Source: an uncultured Rhodospirillaceae bacterium (GTDB taxonomy: Bacteria; Pseudomonadota; Alphaproteobacteria; Rhodospirillales; UBA2165). Taken from it: DNA of 28,410 nucleotides. Each line of letters starts with the position of its first letter. The stretch's first letter is position 1. The stretch spans positions 1 through 28,410 of the forward strand of contig CAJWIB010000003.1 of assembly GCA_913041095.1 (NCBI GenBank). Direction: 5' to 3'. Both the position numbers and the translations under genes were made by a program. Positions 7,234 to 15,615 of this stretch are shown here, piece after piece. The notes beneath the pieces were generated by a model. The model was given only the letters and a program-made list of their open reading frames with translations, had not been told where the DNA came from and searched no databases.

Positions 7234-8556
7234 TTAATTTCCGAACAACTGCACCAGGAAGAGCGTCAAACCCGGGAACGCGACCAGCAATGCGACTCGA
7301 ACCACGTCGGAGGCAATGAAAGGGGCAACCCCTTTGAAGGTCTGAGCGATGGGAATATCTTTCGACATCGAATTTATGACAAACACATTCATGCCGACTG
7401 GCGGGGTTATTAACCCGGTTTCGACAACGATTAGGGCAACGATGCCAAACCAGACTTTTACGTCTTCTGGATTCATACCGAAATCCATTGCCTCCAGGAT
7501 CGGCCAGAAAATTGGAATGGTCAGGAGAATCATCGACAGAGAATCCATGATGCAGCCACCGAGCAGATAAAAGAACAGAATTATTGATAATACCAGCAGA
7601 GGCGATAATTCAGCATCGCCGATCATGGCTGCCAATTCTTGTGGTAGCTGGGTCAACGCTAAAAACACGTTGAGGACATCAGCGCCAAGAATGATCAGAA
7701 ATATCATCGCGGTGGTCTGGCCCGCACTCATGACGCAATCGATAAACCCTTCTCTGCGCATGCCACCGTGGAAGTAAGCCAGTGCGCCCGTGCCAATAGC
7801 GCCAAATGCTGCGCCTTCCGTCGGCGTGAAGACGCCGGTATAAATGCCGCCAATTACGATGATAAAAATCAGCACGACGGTCCAGATTTCTTTTAATGCG
7901 CTCCATCGTTCGGAGCGAGTGGACTTTTCACCGGAGGGGCCGGATTTAGGCGAAACCCGTACATAAATGAAGATGACGATCATGTAGCCGAGCGCGGCGA
8001 TGAAGCCGGGGATGAAAGCCGCCAAGAACATGGTGGCGATATTGGCTTCGACGAGGACTGCATAGATCACCAGAATGACAGATGGTGGAATTAAAATACC
8101 GAGGGTGCCGCCGGCAGCCAACGCTCCGGTCGCCAGAGCACCGGAATATTTAAATCGTCTAAGTTCGGGAAGGGCTACTTGACCCATGGTGGCTGCCGTG
8201 GCGAGAGAAGATCCACAAATTGAGCCAAACCCGGCGCAGCCGCCGATCGCGGCCATCGCGACACCGCCTTTTTTATGACCGAGAAAAACATTTGCTGCAT
8301 CGAACAAGGCTTTGCTCATGCCGGCGTGGGTGGCGAATTGCCCCATCAACAGGAACAGCGGGACGACGGAAAGATCATAAGTGGAAAAACGCCAATAGGC
8401 GGCGCTGTTGAAATAATTCAACAGGGGGGTCCAGCCCGCGAGAGTTAAATAACCTGCAACGCCAACGGTAATCATCGCAATAGCAATTGGCAATCTGAGC
8501 GCAATTAGCACCAGCAGGACGCCGAGCATGATGAACCCGAATTCCAAGCCTTCCAT
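7234..8556 (-). CDS. dctM: TRAP transporter large permease, DctM family
   Basis: The ion-coupled membrane subunit of a tripartite ATP-independent periplasmic transporter. The 440 residues form about a dozen hydrophobic helices. Family segments include RLPIAIAM near the N-terminus, GFGSICGSSLATAATMG, LGILIPPSVILVIY, TPTEGAAFGA and GLITPPVGMNVFV. Its ATG overlaps the dctQ stop by one base, so translation is coupled. It is the last gene of dctP-dctQ-dctM. The substrate is unknown. TRAP systems carry organic acids, and placement between aromatic-acid genes plus an FNR-like promoter make an aromatic or arylic acid a reasonable guess, not more. Confidence 0.93.
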   Translation of the reverse strand: MEGLEFGFIMLGVLLVLIALRLPIAIAMITVGVAGYLTLAGWTPLLNYFNSAAYWRFSTYDLSVVPLFLLMGQFATHAGMSKALFDAANVFLGHKKGGVAMAAIGGCAGFGSICGSSLATAATMGQVALPELRRFKYSGALATGALAAGGTLGILIPPSVILVIYAVLVEANIATMFLAAFIPGFIAALGYMIVIFIYVRVSPKSGPSGEKSTRSERWSALKEIWTVVLIFIIVIGGIYTGVFTPTEGAAFGAIGTGALAYFHGGMRREGFIDCVMSAGQTTAMIFLIILGADVLNVFLALTQLPQELAAMIGDAELSPLLVLSIILFFYLLGGCIMDSLSMILLTIPIFWPILEAMDFGMNPEDVKVWFGIVALIVVETGLITPPVGMNVFVINSMSKDIPIAQTFKGVAPFIASDVVRVALLVAFPGLTLFLVQLFGN

Positions 8557-9098
8557 TATAATTCGCTCTCAAGTGGATTATGCTCGACCCCGGCTTCATA
8601 GTAATGCTGCCAAATGGTGTAAAAGGTGGCCGCAACGAGGAGCACCATACTGGGCATGATAAAAATAAAAACGTAGGCGCGAGGAATTTGCAGAATGACG
8701 GTTTGTTCATTGGTGGCGAGGAAATCCAGACCGCCAACCCAGAGACGCCATGTCAGTAAGACTGTAATCGCGCTATAAATTATGGCACTGATTGAATCAA
8801 GAATTCCTTTGGTGCGGGGCGATGAATTATAGGTGAAAAAATCTACCAGCACATTGCCCTTTTTAAGTTGGCAATAGGGCAGGAAGGAAAAAACCGCAAC
8901 GGCACAGGCCATTTCGACCAATTCGAAATCACCCGGTATCGGTGAATTAAAAAAGTATCGTCCAATAACACTGCCAACGGTAAGAATACCGGCGGCAGTC
9001 AAACAAGCTCCGCCAATAATAACCAGTGCCCGCGCTAAACGAAATAGCACCCGGCCAATTGGATCAGGCCGGGTGCTGGTCTCTGTTTCGCCTGTCAT
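8556..9098 (-). CDS. dctQ: TRAP transporter small permease, DctQ family
   Basis: The small membrane subunit of the TRAP transporter, 180 aa with four predicted membrane helices: ALVIIGGACLTAAGILTVG, MACAVAVFSFLPYC, ISAIIYSAITVLLTW and AYVFIFIMPSMVLLVAATF. The GRYFFNSPIPGDFELVEM loop after helix 1 is characteristic of DctQ. It lies 38 bp downstream of dctP and overlaps dctM by one base. The Shine-Dalgarno is weak, so the start is probable but not certain. Confidence 0.9.
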   Translation of the reverse strand: MTGETETSTRPDPIGRVLFRLARALVIIGGACLTAAGILTVGSVIGRYFFNSPIPGDFELVEMACAVAVFSFLPYCQLKKGNVLVDFFTYNSSPRTKGILDSISAIIYSAITVLLTWRLWVGGLDFLATNEQTVILQIPRAYVFIFIMPSMVLLVAATFYTIWQHYYEAGVEHNPLESEL

Positions 9099-9136
9099 AG
9101 GCTAAGTATTAGTCGATTGTACGGTATCAATCGAGC

Positions 9137-10174
9137 CTATTTTGAATATTTATCAATTAGGGCGTTGGCTTCAGCTAACAAGGCTTTACCGTTATGCCCT
9201 TTCTTGGTGACGTCGGCGACCCAAGCTTGCTGAATTTTAAGCGCCGAGGTTTTAATCGTTGCAACATCTCCCGCCGGCAATGAATAAAATTTATTGCCCC
9301 GTTTTACGGCTTTGGCTTTGAAGACGTTTTCAATTTTGTCATAAGATTTACCAACTTTCGCGGCAATATTCATGCCGGTATTTTTATCGACGACTTTTTT
9401 CAAATCTCCAGGCAATCCGTCATAGAACTTTTTATTCATACCCAAGAAGAAGGTTGCCGCAATCAATCCACGCGGTCCTTTGACCAGGGTGTGGTTGGGG
9501 GCGATTTCCTGAATTTTGAAAGGAATAACGATTTCCCACGGCAGGACTGCGCCGGCTACCACACCTTTAGATAGTGCTTGTGGTACTTTCGGCACCGGCA
9601 TAAAGACCGGCGTTGCACCAACGGATTTCAAAAGCTCACCCATACCACGGTTGGTGGCGCGTACTTTCAGGCCATTAAAATCGCTGATCGATTTAATCTG
9701 ATTTTTTACCATATGGATTTTGAACCGTGCAGCGGTGTGGAACAGCAACGGATGAACGTCCTTATATTCTTTCTGCAGATGCTTATCAGCAAACGCCTGA
9801 AAGGCCTGAGTAGTGGCTTCGGCGGTTGAGACCATAAATGGTAGATCGAATACCGAGGTCAGCGGAAAGCGGCCACCGCTATAACCAGGCAGCGTCCAAC
9901 CGATTTCGGTGATGCCATCTTTGATCTGATTAAATACTTGCGGTGGGCTACCGCCGAGGGACATTGAATGATAGACTTGCGCTGAAATCCGGCCACCGGA
10001 ATCTTTTTCTAGGGCTTTTTGTAATGGTGTTAGCAGGAAAACATTAACTGGTGCTTTTGGTGGCGTCTGGTGGTGAAGTTTGATTTTAAAATCAGCCGCC
10101 GACACAGTATTGACACCGAACGCGGCGGTCATCGCTACGGCACCTGCCAAAAATGGCAACTTAAATTTTTTCAT
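9137..10174 (-). CDS. dctP: TRAP transporter periplasmic substrate-binding protein, DctP family
   Basis: The solute-binding receptor of the TRAP system, secreted to the periplasm. I start it at the ATG at 10172-10174, which has GGGAGGA 8 bases upstream and begins a clear Sec signal peptide: Lys-rich MKKFK, a hydrophobic core, and probable cleavage after VSA before ADFKIK. A longer in-frame start would bury this signal. The mature protein shows the DctP layout, with KVRATNRGMGELLKSVGATP carrying the conserved ligand Arg and PQALSKGVVAGAVLPWE after it. It is 345 aa, normal for the family. It is the first gene of the operon, about 90 nt from a candidate FNR-type promoter. The ligand cannot be read from sequence. 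Confidence 0.93.
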   Translation of the reverse strand: MKKFKLPFLAGAVAMTAAFGVNTVSAADFKIKLHHQTPPKAPVNVFLLTPLQKALEKDSGGRISAQVYHSMSLGGSPPQVFNQIKDGITEIGWTLPGYSGGRFPLTSVFDLPFMVSTAEATTQAFQAFADKHLQKEYKDVHPLLFHTAARFKIHMVKNQIKSISDFNGLKVRATNRGMGELLKSVGATPVFMPVPKVPQALSKGVVAGAVLPWEIVIPFKIQEIAPNHTLVKGPRGLIAATFFLGMNKKFYDGLPGDLKKVVDKNTGMNIAAKVGKSYDKIENVFKAKAVKRGNKFYSLPAGDVATIKTSALKIQQAWVADVTKKGHNGKALLAEANALIDKYSK

Positions 10175-10268
10175 CGAAAGTTCCTCCCAATAAAGATTGT
10201 AATTCATTAACGCAGTACTGTGGCACAAACTGCCCGACACAGCCACCAATTATTTGCAAGTGTTTCAC

Positions 10269-10329
10269 ATTAAAAACAACGGTGTTCTGTGACTAATTCT
10301 CAACAAATAATTAGATTGATAATCACCAA
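10269..10329 (-). promoter_or_regulatory. Candidate FNR-like promoter upstream of dctP
   Basis: Read on the minus strand, 10329-10316 is TTGGT-GATT-ATCAA, one mismatch from TTGAT-N4-ATCAA. A -10-like TTTAAT (5 of 6) lies at 10274-10269, which puts the box centre about 60 bases upstream of the expected start, close to class I geometry (-61.5). The leader to the dctP ATG would be about 88 nt. The region is AT-rich, so a chance match is possible. Confidence 0.35.
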
Positions 10330-10448
10330 TAATTGAGTAGCCGGTGTTCCGCGCAACCACAATCGGAAAAAAAAGCGTCCACGGCCCAGTTTGGTTTAAA
10401 GCAGTTGTTCCTCTCGCAGGGCTATGGAACTATAATATCAGTGGACCC

Positions 10449-10694
10449 ATGGTGAATTTTGAATCGATATATCGACGATCTAGTAATCGTCTCATATCCG
10501 CAGTTTTCCTGGCTTTATTTGGAGTAGTTTTGGCCTTAACGCCGGTTCAAGCTCAACAGAAGCCTCTGCGAATCGGCGCCTTCCTGTCGCTGATGGGACA
10601 GGGATCCTTCCTTGGTGCACCAGCACTTGCGACCCTTAAACTTTATATCGATCTTTTGAATCTCCAGGGTGGACAGTGGGTGCCGATTGAATAG
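10449..10694 (+). pseudogene. N-terminal remnant of a branched-chain amino-acid-type ABC substrate-binding protein
   Basis: 81 codons beginning MVNFESIYRRSSN, with a signal peptide (hydrophobic core VFLALFGVVLALT, probable cleavage after VQA or AQA). The first mature residues KPLRIGAFLSLMGQGSFLGA and LKLYIDLLNLQGG match the start of the Peripla_BP_6 / LivK-like family. The frame then ends in WVPIE-stop, whereas an intact family member has about 380 to 420 residues. No continuation was found before kdsB. Two direct repeats directly follow the break. It is a deletion remnant, not a functional gene. Confidence 0.7.
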
Positions 10695-10702
10695 AGTATA
10701 TT

Positions 10703-10747
10703 TAGGTGACAGCATACTTTTTTATAGAATTAGGAGACAGCTTACTT
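10703..10747. repeat. Imperfect direct repeat next to the binding-protein remnant
   Basis: TAGGTGACAGCATACTT (10703-10719) and TAGGAGACAGCTTACTT (10731-10747) match at 15 of 17 positions, with a 28-bp period. They lie between the truncated binding-protein gene and kdsB. Their GACAGC-TACTT pattern recalls end sequences of small transposon-related elements, which would fit a deletion or insertion scar, but no transposase is present. Confidence 0.6.
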
Positions 10748-10804
10748 CATTGCAAAAAAGTAACCCGGGTTAGATTAGTTATGGACAGACATAAAGGATA
10801 ATAG

Positions 10805-11536
10805 ATGAAAGTACTCGCTGTCATTCCGGCCCGCTGGGCATCGACCCGCTTTCCCGGCAAACCGCTGCAGGAAATTTGCGGCAAGGCGATGATCCATTGG
10901 GTGTGGGATCAGGCCATCCAGGCTGAAAGCGTTACGCAAATAGTGATCGCGACAGACGATGACCGCATCGCCGAGTATTGCCACGCCAATAATCTTGAGG
11001 TGGTGATGACCGCTGATAGCCATCCGACCGGCAGTGACCGTCTCGCCGAAGTTGCCCAAAAAATCGAAGCAGACGTATATGTCAATGTTCAAGGTGATGA
11101 GCCCTTGATTGAGCCGGCAACCATTGATGCAGTTACGGAGTGTTTGCTGAAAGCGATGGAGCAGAGGATTGAAGTGGCGACCGGCTATATTGAAGGAGCC
11201 ACCGATGCGCAATTGGATGACCCTTCAGTAGTTCATCTGGTGCCTGCTCTTGATAATAGCGTTATCACCTTCTCACGGCTGCCGGTGCCGTATCCAATGG
11301 CGGAGACGATGCCACGGACGGTTCATGTCGGACTCTATGCGTTTACCCGTGAGGCGTTGCTGCGTTTTCCCGAACTTGAACGAGGACCAGTAGAGCGCGC
11401 CGAGAGCATTGAGGTGATGCGCTATCTTGAACATGGCTTTCGCATCGTCTGTGTGCCGGTTGAGCCGGGCTCTATTGGAGTCGATACGCCGGAAGACCTG
11501 GCCGAGGTTGAAGCCATATTGGAGGCAAAAGTGTGA
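10805..11536 (+). CDS. kdsB: 3-deoxy-manno-octulosonate cytidylyltransferase (CMP-Kdo synthetase)
   Basis: Makes CMP-Kdo from Kdo and CTP in the cytoplasm for lipopolysaccharide inner-core assembly. The protein has 243 aa, usual length. The nucleotide-binding N-terminus VIPARWASTRFPGKPL, the ATDD segment, VNVQGDEPLIEP, and the C-terminal GSIGVDTPEDLAEVE are all typical of KdsB. The start has AAGGA just upstream. It shares GTGA with the next gene, so the two are coupled. The Kdo-8-phosphate synthase (KdsA) and arabinose-5-phosphate isomerase are not in the window. Confidence 0.92.
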   Translation: MKVLAVIPARWASTRFPGKPLQEICGKAMIHWVWDQAIQAESVTQIVIATDDDRIAEYCHANNLEVVMTADSHPTGSDRLAEVAQKIEADVYVNVQGDEPLIEPATIDAVTECLLKAMEQRIEVATGYIEGATDAQLDDPSVVHLVPALDNSVITFSRLPVPYPMAETMPRTVHVGLYAFTREALLRFPELERGPVERAESIEVMRYLEHGFRIVCVPVEPGSIGVDTPEDLAEVEAILEAKV

Positions 11537-12045
11537 GTAAATTATCCGAACAGCAATTTATGGGGCGCTTGGCCGGGCTGAAGTTATTATCGCTTGATAC
11601 TGATGGCGTCCTCACAGATGGTGGTCTTTATTACACCGATGACGGTGCTGAGTTGCGCAAATTTAATGTCAAAGACGGTATGGGCATCAAACGGGCGCAA
11701 AAAAGTGGCGTTAAAATTGCTATTATCACCTCCAGTTTGACGCCGGCGATTGCGCATCGGGGGCAGCGCCTGGGCGTCGATTATGTCCAGCTTGAATGTG
11801 AAGATAAATTGGCATCAATCGTCGAAATTTGTGACAGCTTGGGGATCGATTTGGATCAAGTTGGTCATGTTGGTGACGATCTCAATGACCTTCCGGTTTT
11901 GGCAGCTGTCGGGTGTCCGATGTCTGTAGCCGATGCGACAACCGAAGCCATTTCTGCTGCCGTTTATGTAACCAAAAAGAAAGGCGGCGATGGCGCGGTG
12001 CGCGAAATTTGTGATCTTATCGTTACAGCGAAGAACGCTGTTTAG
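11533..12045 (+). CDS. kdsC: 3-deoxy-manno-octulosonate-8-phosphate phosphatase, HAD family
   Basis: Hydrolyses Kdo-8-phosphate to Kdo, the step before KdsB. It is 170 aa, typical for the cap-less HAD (C0) KdsC type. Motif I LDTDGVLTDGG gives the nucleophile Asp22 and acid/base Asp24. Motif II is IITSS, the Lys region follows, and motif III is VGDDLNDLPVL with its Asp pair. The GTG start overlaps the kdsB stop by four bases and has GGAGG upstream. Related HAD phosphatases act on other nonulosonic acid phosphates, but pairing with kdsB supports Kdo. Confidence 0.88.
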   Translation: MSKLSEQQFMGRLAGLKLLSLDTDGVLTDGGLYYTDDGAELRKFNVKDGMGIKRAQKSGVKIAIITSSLTPAIAHRGQRLGVDYVQLECEDKLASIVEICDSLGIDLDQVGHVGDDLNDLPVLAAVGCPMSVADATTEAISAAVYVTKKKGGDGAVREICDLIVTAKNAV

Positions 12046-12242
12046 GCAGAAGGTGGTGAAATGAGCACCATCATGAAGCGATCAAAAACGTAGCTGAAGC
12101 GATCGCCCGTAATGGATAATTCTAAAAATTCATATGCGCGTCGTTTCAGCAAGATCGGCACTACCGATATCACACGAAATTAACGATCCTGTTATATCGT
12201 ATAATTTCTAATCGAAATCTTAATAGGTGTCATTGTCTCAGA

Positions 12243-12695
12243 TCAAGCAGGTAGATGTCCTGATCCGACGAGACGCCTGATTTCAATGGCTGGACAACGG
12301 TCCATGACCATATTGAGCCCAGCGGTCTCAACTCGCTCAGCCGCTTGATCACTGCGAATTTCAAGCTGCATCCAAATGGTATCAATGCTTTTCTCAGCGG
12401 CGAGGGAGATCGCTTCATTTGTGATCTCGACGGCACCGGTAATATTGCGGAAGATATCCACCATCTGAAAGTCATCTGGAATTTCGGCGAGAGTGTTATA
12501 AACTTTTTCGCCGTGGATGAAGTCATCATTTTTACGCGTGTTCACCGGGATCACCCGGTAGCCCCGATCCTGAAGAAACTTCATCACCCGATAGCTGGCT
12601 CGGTGCGGTTTAGGGCTGGCGCCAACCATGGCGATGCTCTGAACGTGTTTGAAGATGCTGGCGATGTGCTCGTCGGAATAGGTGAGAGGTTCCAT
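12243..12695 (-). CDS. CoA-binding protein (YccU-like Rossmann fold)
   Basis: A small protein of the CoA_binding family, 150 aa from the ATG at 12693-12695. The Rossmann dinucleotide-type segment SIAMVGASPKPHRASYRV begins near residue 19, followed by RGYRVIPVNTR, and later DTIWMQLEIR and VMDRCPAIE, which carries the conserved Cys of the family. Upstream in-frame ATGs exist but lie inside the preceding crotonase gene, so I use the start 7 bases after its stop. It is probably co-transcribed with that gene. The function of such proteins is poorly known. Confidence 0.85.
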   Translation of the reverse strand: MEPLTYSDEHIASIFKHVQSIAMVGASPKPHRASYRVMKFLQDRGYRVIPVNTRKNDDFIHGEKVYNTLAEIPDDFQMVDIFRNITGAVEITNEAISLAAEKSIDTIWMQLEIRSDQAAERVETAGLNMVMDRCPAIEIRRLVGSGHLPA

Positions 12696-12702
12696 TGTTG
12701 GC

Positions 12703-13494
12703 TTAACGGCCTCGCCATTCGGGATCGCGTTTTTCAAGGAAAGCATCAATGCCTTCCTGAGCATCATATTCCTGCATATTTTTCGCCATCACTTCGGTGG
12801 TGTAGGCGTAGGCTTCGGCTAATTCCATATCGAGTTGCGCGTAAAATGTGGGTTTGCCCATTGACATCGTAAGCGTCGAGCGGCTAGCGATACTCGCAGC
12901 GTATTCCATTACTGCCGCGTCCAGCTCTTCCGGTTTGACGACCTTGTTGATCAGGCCAAAGCGCAAGGCATCCTTGGCACTAAAGAGATCACCCATCAAC
13001 AGCATTTCCATGGTATGTTTGGGACTGGCAGCGCGGCTTAGCGCGACGGCCGGGGTCGAGCAAAATAAGCCATTGGTGACTCCGGGGACGGCAAATTTCG
13101 CGGTATCAACAGAGACGGCCAGATCACAACTCGCCATCAACTGACAGCCGGCGGCCATGGCGATACCATGCACCCGGGCGATAATCGGCTGCGGCTGCTT
13201 TTTCATCGAGATCATCAAATTACTGCATTGCTGGAACAGTGCATGGATGGTTTCATAGCTCGAATCGCCGCGAATTTCCCTGAGGTCATGGCCGGAACTA
13301 AAAATCGGACCGTTACCGGCGAGGATGATGACTTTGACCGACTTGTCGTCAGCGATGGTATCAAAGGCATTTTGCAGCTCGGCGATGAGTTCCGTCGACA
13401 TGGCGTTGCGCTTTTCCGGACGGTTTAGCGTCAGCGTACAGATGCCATCTTTATCTTCGCGGAGAAGAATAGTTTCATTGTTGCTGGCCGGCAT
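12703..13494 (-). CDS. Enoyl-CoA hydratase/isomerase family protein, ECHDC3-like
   Basis: A crotonase-fold protein of 263 aa. Both oxyanion-hole segments are clear: SSGHDLREIRG, and HGIAMAAGCQLMASCDLAVS. The region that holds the two catalytic glutamates in true enoyl-CoA hydratases reads VPGVTNGLFCSTPAVALSR here, with neither Glu, and the FCSTPAVAL segment matches the ECHDC3 branch. Classic hydratase activity is therefore doubtful, and the reaction is unknown. It is the first gene of a two-gene unit with the CoA-binding protein and is divergent from rplM across a 300-bp gap. Confidence 0.88.
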   Translation of the reverse strand: MPASNNETILLREDKDGICTLTLNRPEKRNAMSTELIAELQNAFDTIADDKSVKVIILAGNGPIFSSGHDLREIRGDSSYETIHALFQQCSNLMISMKKQPQPIIARVHGIAMAAGCQLMASCDLAVSVDTAKFAVPGVTNGLFCSTPAVALSRAASPKHTMEMLLMGDLFSAKDALRFGLINKVVKPEELDAAVMEYAASIASRSTLTMSMGKPTFYAQLDMELAEAYAYTTEVMAKNMQEYDAQEGIDAFLEKRDPEWRGR

Positions 13495-13794
13495 TTAATA
13501 CTCCCAAGTTTTTACCACTATTTACTGCTGGGGCAGATTGCCGCGATTGACACCCATTTCGCAACCGCTAAATTGACGCTTCGTCGGTGTGACCGGATTC
13601 AAATAGTGATCAATTCTACCAGCCATATTGTGGTAATATTATACCTCATTCATAACCTTTTGATTATAAACAATAAAATTAATATTATTTGCATTGACTA
13701 GGCAGATTATCCTGGCATACTCCGCGCCGAAATTGAAGGTATCCTTATTCTTAATGACCGGATGCCGTCAGTATATTTTGAGATTGGATTCGAG
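13495..13794. other. Divergent intergenic region between the crotonase gene and rplM
   Basis: Three hundred AT-rich bases holding the rplM promoter and leader and, on the other strand, the crotonase promoter. No coding frame was convincing. Confidence 0.5.
13694..13722 (+). promoter_or_regulatory. Likely sigma-70 promoter of rplM-rpsI
   Basis: TTGACT (13694-13699) matches the -35 consensus at five of six positions. With a 17 to 18-bp spacer the -10 falls on ATACTC/TACTCC near 13717-13723, which is a weak match. The leader to the rplM ATG at 13795 is about 65 nt, long enough for autoregulation by L13, but no specific structure is claimed. Confidence 0.4.
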
Positions 13795-14274
13795 ATGAGT
13801 ACATATTCGCAAAAGCCGGCCGAAGTCGAACGCGAGTGGTTCGTGATTGACGCTGAAGGTTTGGTACTGGGCCGGATGGCCAGCATCGTCGCGATGCGCC
13901 TTCGCGGTAAACATAAACCCACCTACACCCCGCATATCGATTGTGGCGATAATATTATTATCGTTAATGCCGAGAAAGTTGGGCTGACCGGCAACAAGCG
14001 TGACGACAAAACTTATTATTGGCATACCGGCTATCCGGGCGGTATCAAAAGCCGGACGGCGGATAAAATTCTTGATAGTGATCATCCGGAACGCGTTGTC
14101 ATCAAAGCCATTGAGCGCATGATTTCCCGCAACCCGCTGGGCCGCAAGCAAATGAAAAAGCTGCACGTTTATGCTGGTAACGATCATCCCCATGAAGCGC
14201 AAAAACCGCAAAATTTGGATATTGCTGCAATGAACCCGAAAAATTCTGTAAACCGCGCTATCGGGAGTAACTAA
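13795..14274 (+). CDS. rplM: 50S ribosomal protein L13
   Basis: A structural protein of the large ribosomal subunit, binding 23S rRNA. It has 159 aa from the ATG at 13795. The conserved blocks are AEGLVLGRMASIVAMRLRGK, CGDNIIIVNAEKVGLTG, HTGYPGGIKSRT, MISRNPLGRKQMKKLHVYAG and HPHEAQKP. An earlier in-frame ATG at 13762 would add 11 residues that do not resemble L13. The gene is followed by rpsI after two bases, the universal rplM-rpsI order. Confidence 0.97.
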   Translation: MSTYSQKPAEVEREWFVIDAEGLVLGRMASIVAMRLRGKHKPTYTPHIDCGDNIIIVNAEKVGLTGNKRDDKTYYWHTGYPGGIKSRTADKILDSDHPERVVIKAIERMISRNPLGRKQMKKLHVYAGNDHPHEAQKPQNLDIAAMNPKNSVNRAIGSN

Positions 14275-14276
14275 TC

Positions 14277-14822
14277 ATGGCTGAAGAAAAGAAAACCCTC
14301 GAAGATTTGGGTGAAGCTGTTGCCGCCGCCGCTGAAACTGAAGCTCCGGCAGAATCTGCTGAGGCCGGTGAAGAAGCTGCAGCTGCGCCTGTTGCTATAG
14401 CAGATGTCACAGCGGTTGAGCCGCAGATCGATGAGCACGGACGCTCCTATGCGACCGGCAAACGGAAAGATGCGGTTGCCCGCGTTTGGATCAAGCCAGG
14501 CAGTGGCAAAATTGTCGTCAATGGCCGGAATATCGAAACTTATTTCGCTCGTCCCGTGCTGCGCATGATGATCAACCAGCCGTTTGGCATTGCCGAGCGT
14601 GCCGATCAATATGACGTCAATTGCACGGTCAAAGGCGGTGGCCTCTCGGGTCAAGCCGGTGCCGTGCGTCATGGTATTTCGAAAGCGCTGGTTCTGTATG
14701 AACCAGCACTGCGGCCTCCTTTGAAAAAAGAAGGCTTCCTGACCCGTGACAGCCGCGTTGTCGAACGGAAAAAATATGGCCGCCGCAAAGCCCGCCGGAG
14801 CTTCCAGTTCTCCAAACGATGA
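14277..14822 (+). CDS. rpsI: 30S ribosomal protein S9 with acidic/alanine-rich N-terminal extension
   Basis: A small-subunit ribosomal protein. The conserved core starts around residue 58 (GRSYATGKRKDAVARVWIKP), continues through FGIAERADQYDVNCTVKGGG and QAGAVRHGISKALV, and ends with the basic tail ARRSFQFSKR, whose last residues reach the tRNA in the P site. The first 55 residues are an Ala/Glu-rich low-complexity extension. Such extensions occur in S9 of several alphaproteobacteria and are useful as a lineage hint. Confidence 0.97.
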   Translation: MAEEKKTLEDLGEAVAAAAETEAPAESAEAGEEAAAAPVAIADVTAVEPQIDEHGRSYATGKRKDAVARVWIKPGSGKIVVNGRNIETYFARPVLRMMINQPFGIAERADQYDVNCTVKGGGLSGQAGAVRHGISKALVLYEPALRPPLKKEGFLTRDSRVVERKKYGRRKARRSFQFSKR

Positions 14823-14851
14823 TACTACACTAGAAATTATAGTTTATTATC

Positions 14852-14882
14852 AAGGAGTTCTAATTTAGAACCCCTTTTTATT
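14852..14882 (+). terminator. Rho-independent terminator of rplM-rpsI
   Basis: AAGGAGTTCTA (14852-14862) pairs with TAGAACCCCTT (14866-14876) with one mismatch and a short loop, followed by a run of T at 14875-14879. It lies 30 bases after the rpsI stop. Confidence 0.8.
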
Positions 14883-15094
14883 TCATTCACAAAATATTCA
14901 TAATGCATTGACATGACGTAGGTTACCAAAGTACGTTTTTTTTGTTTATGCGCAGTTCATCATCAACAAACTATTCTTCTCGAAGGGACAAACTTGGAAT
15001 GCTGATTTCCAAAAGGGATATGGCTCATAAAGTATGTTTGCGGAGGTTCTTAGGCATAACTAATGTCAACTGATCAATTTTTTAGGAGGAAACC

Positions 15095-15484
15095 ATGTTA
15101 GCAAAACTCAATGATAATGTTGCAGCGTTAGTCCTCGGCATCTACCTGCTGGGCATTCTTTTGTACGTCGTACAGCTTCTTTTCATGACCGAAATTTGGC
15201 TCAAAGGTGAAGAAGTTGATATTTCGGCTATGACTGTTGCCAGAGTCCTCGGCAGTGCTTGGCTTGGTCTGGGTCTTGGAGTAGTGCTGACTTTCTTAAA
15301 TGGACCGGACGGCCAAAAGACATTTTTCACAACCTTACTGGTCGCTCAAGTCGCCACACTTTTGGTAATTCTACACAGCCATTTTATAGCAAACGAGCCT
15401 CGAACAGGCGATGATGCGGCAATCGTATCTGTTCTTACGATTCTGTTCCTGATTGGCTGGTTTAGAATTAAAGATCGTTTATAG
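15095..15484 (+). CDS. Small membrane protein of unknown function, four helices
   Basis: 129 aa with four hydrophobic stretches: VAALVLGIYLLGILLYVVQL, VLGSAWLGLGLGVVLTFL, FTTLLVAQVATLLVILHSHF and AIVSVLTILFLIGWF. A strong AGGAGG lies 6 to 11 bases before the ATG, so it is probably expressed. I recognise no family motif. The loop between helices 1 and 2 is acidic (EIWLKGEEVD). It stands alone between the rpsI terminator and a decayed hydrolase gene. Confidence 0.75.
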   Translation: MLAKLNDNVAALVLGIYLLGILLYVVQLLFMTEIWLKGEEVDISAMTVARVLGSAWLGLGLGVVLTFLNGPDGQKTFFTTLLVAQVATLLVILHSHFIANEPRTGDDAAIVSVLTILFLIGWFRIKDRL

Positions 15485-15615
15485 GACGATAATAAACCGC
15501 TTTTTTGGGGATTTTCTGGACCTTGTAGACATACTTGCTCACCGTGCCTGCTCCAAAGGATGGATTGTAGTATTGCTTCCAGAATGCGGCCTGGCTCTCG
15601 ATGTTTCCCGCCTAG

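Noticed and set aside
12046..12242. Short codon-like run ending at 12119 (peptide EHHHEAIKNVAEAIARNG) after kdsC
   Set aside because: Too short and without a start; it may be a gene remnant but no family could be recognised.
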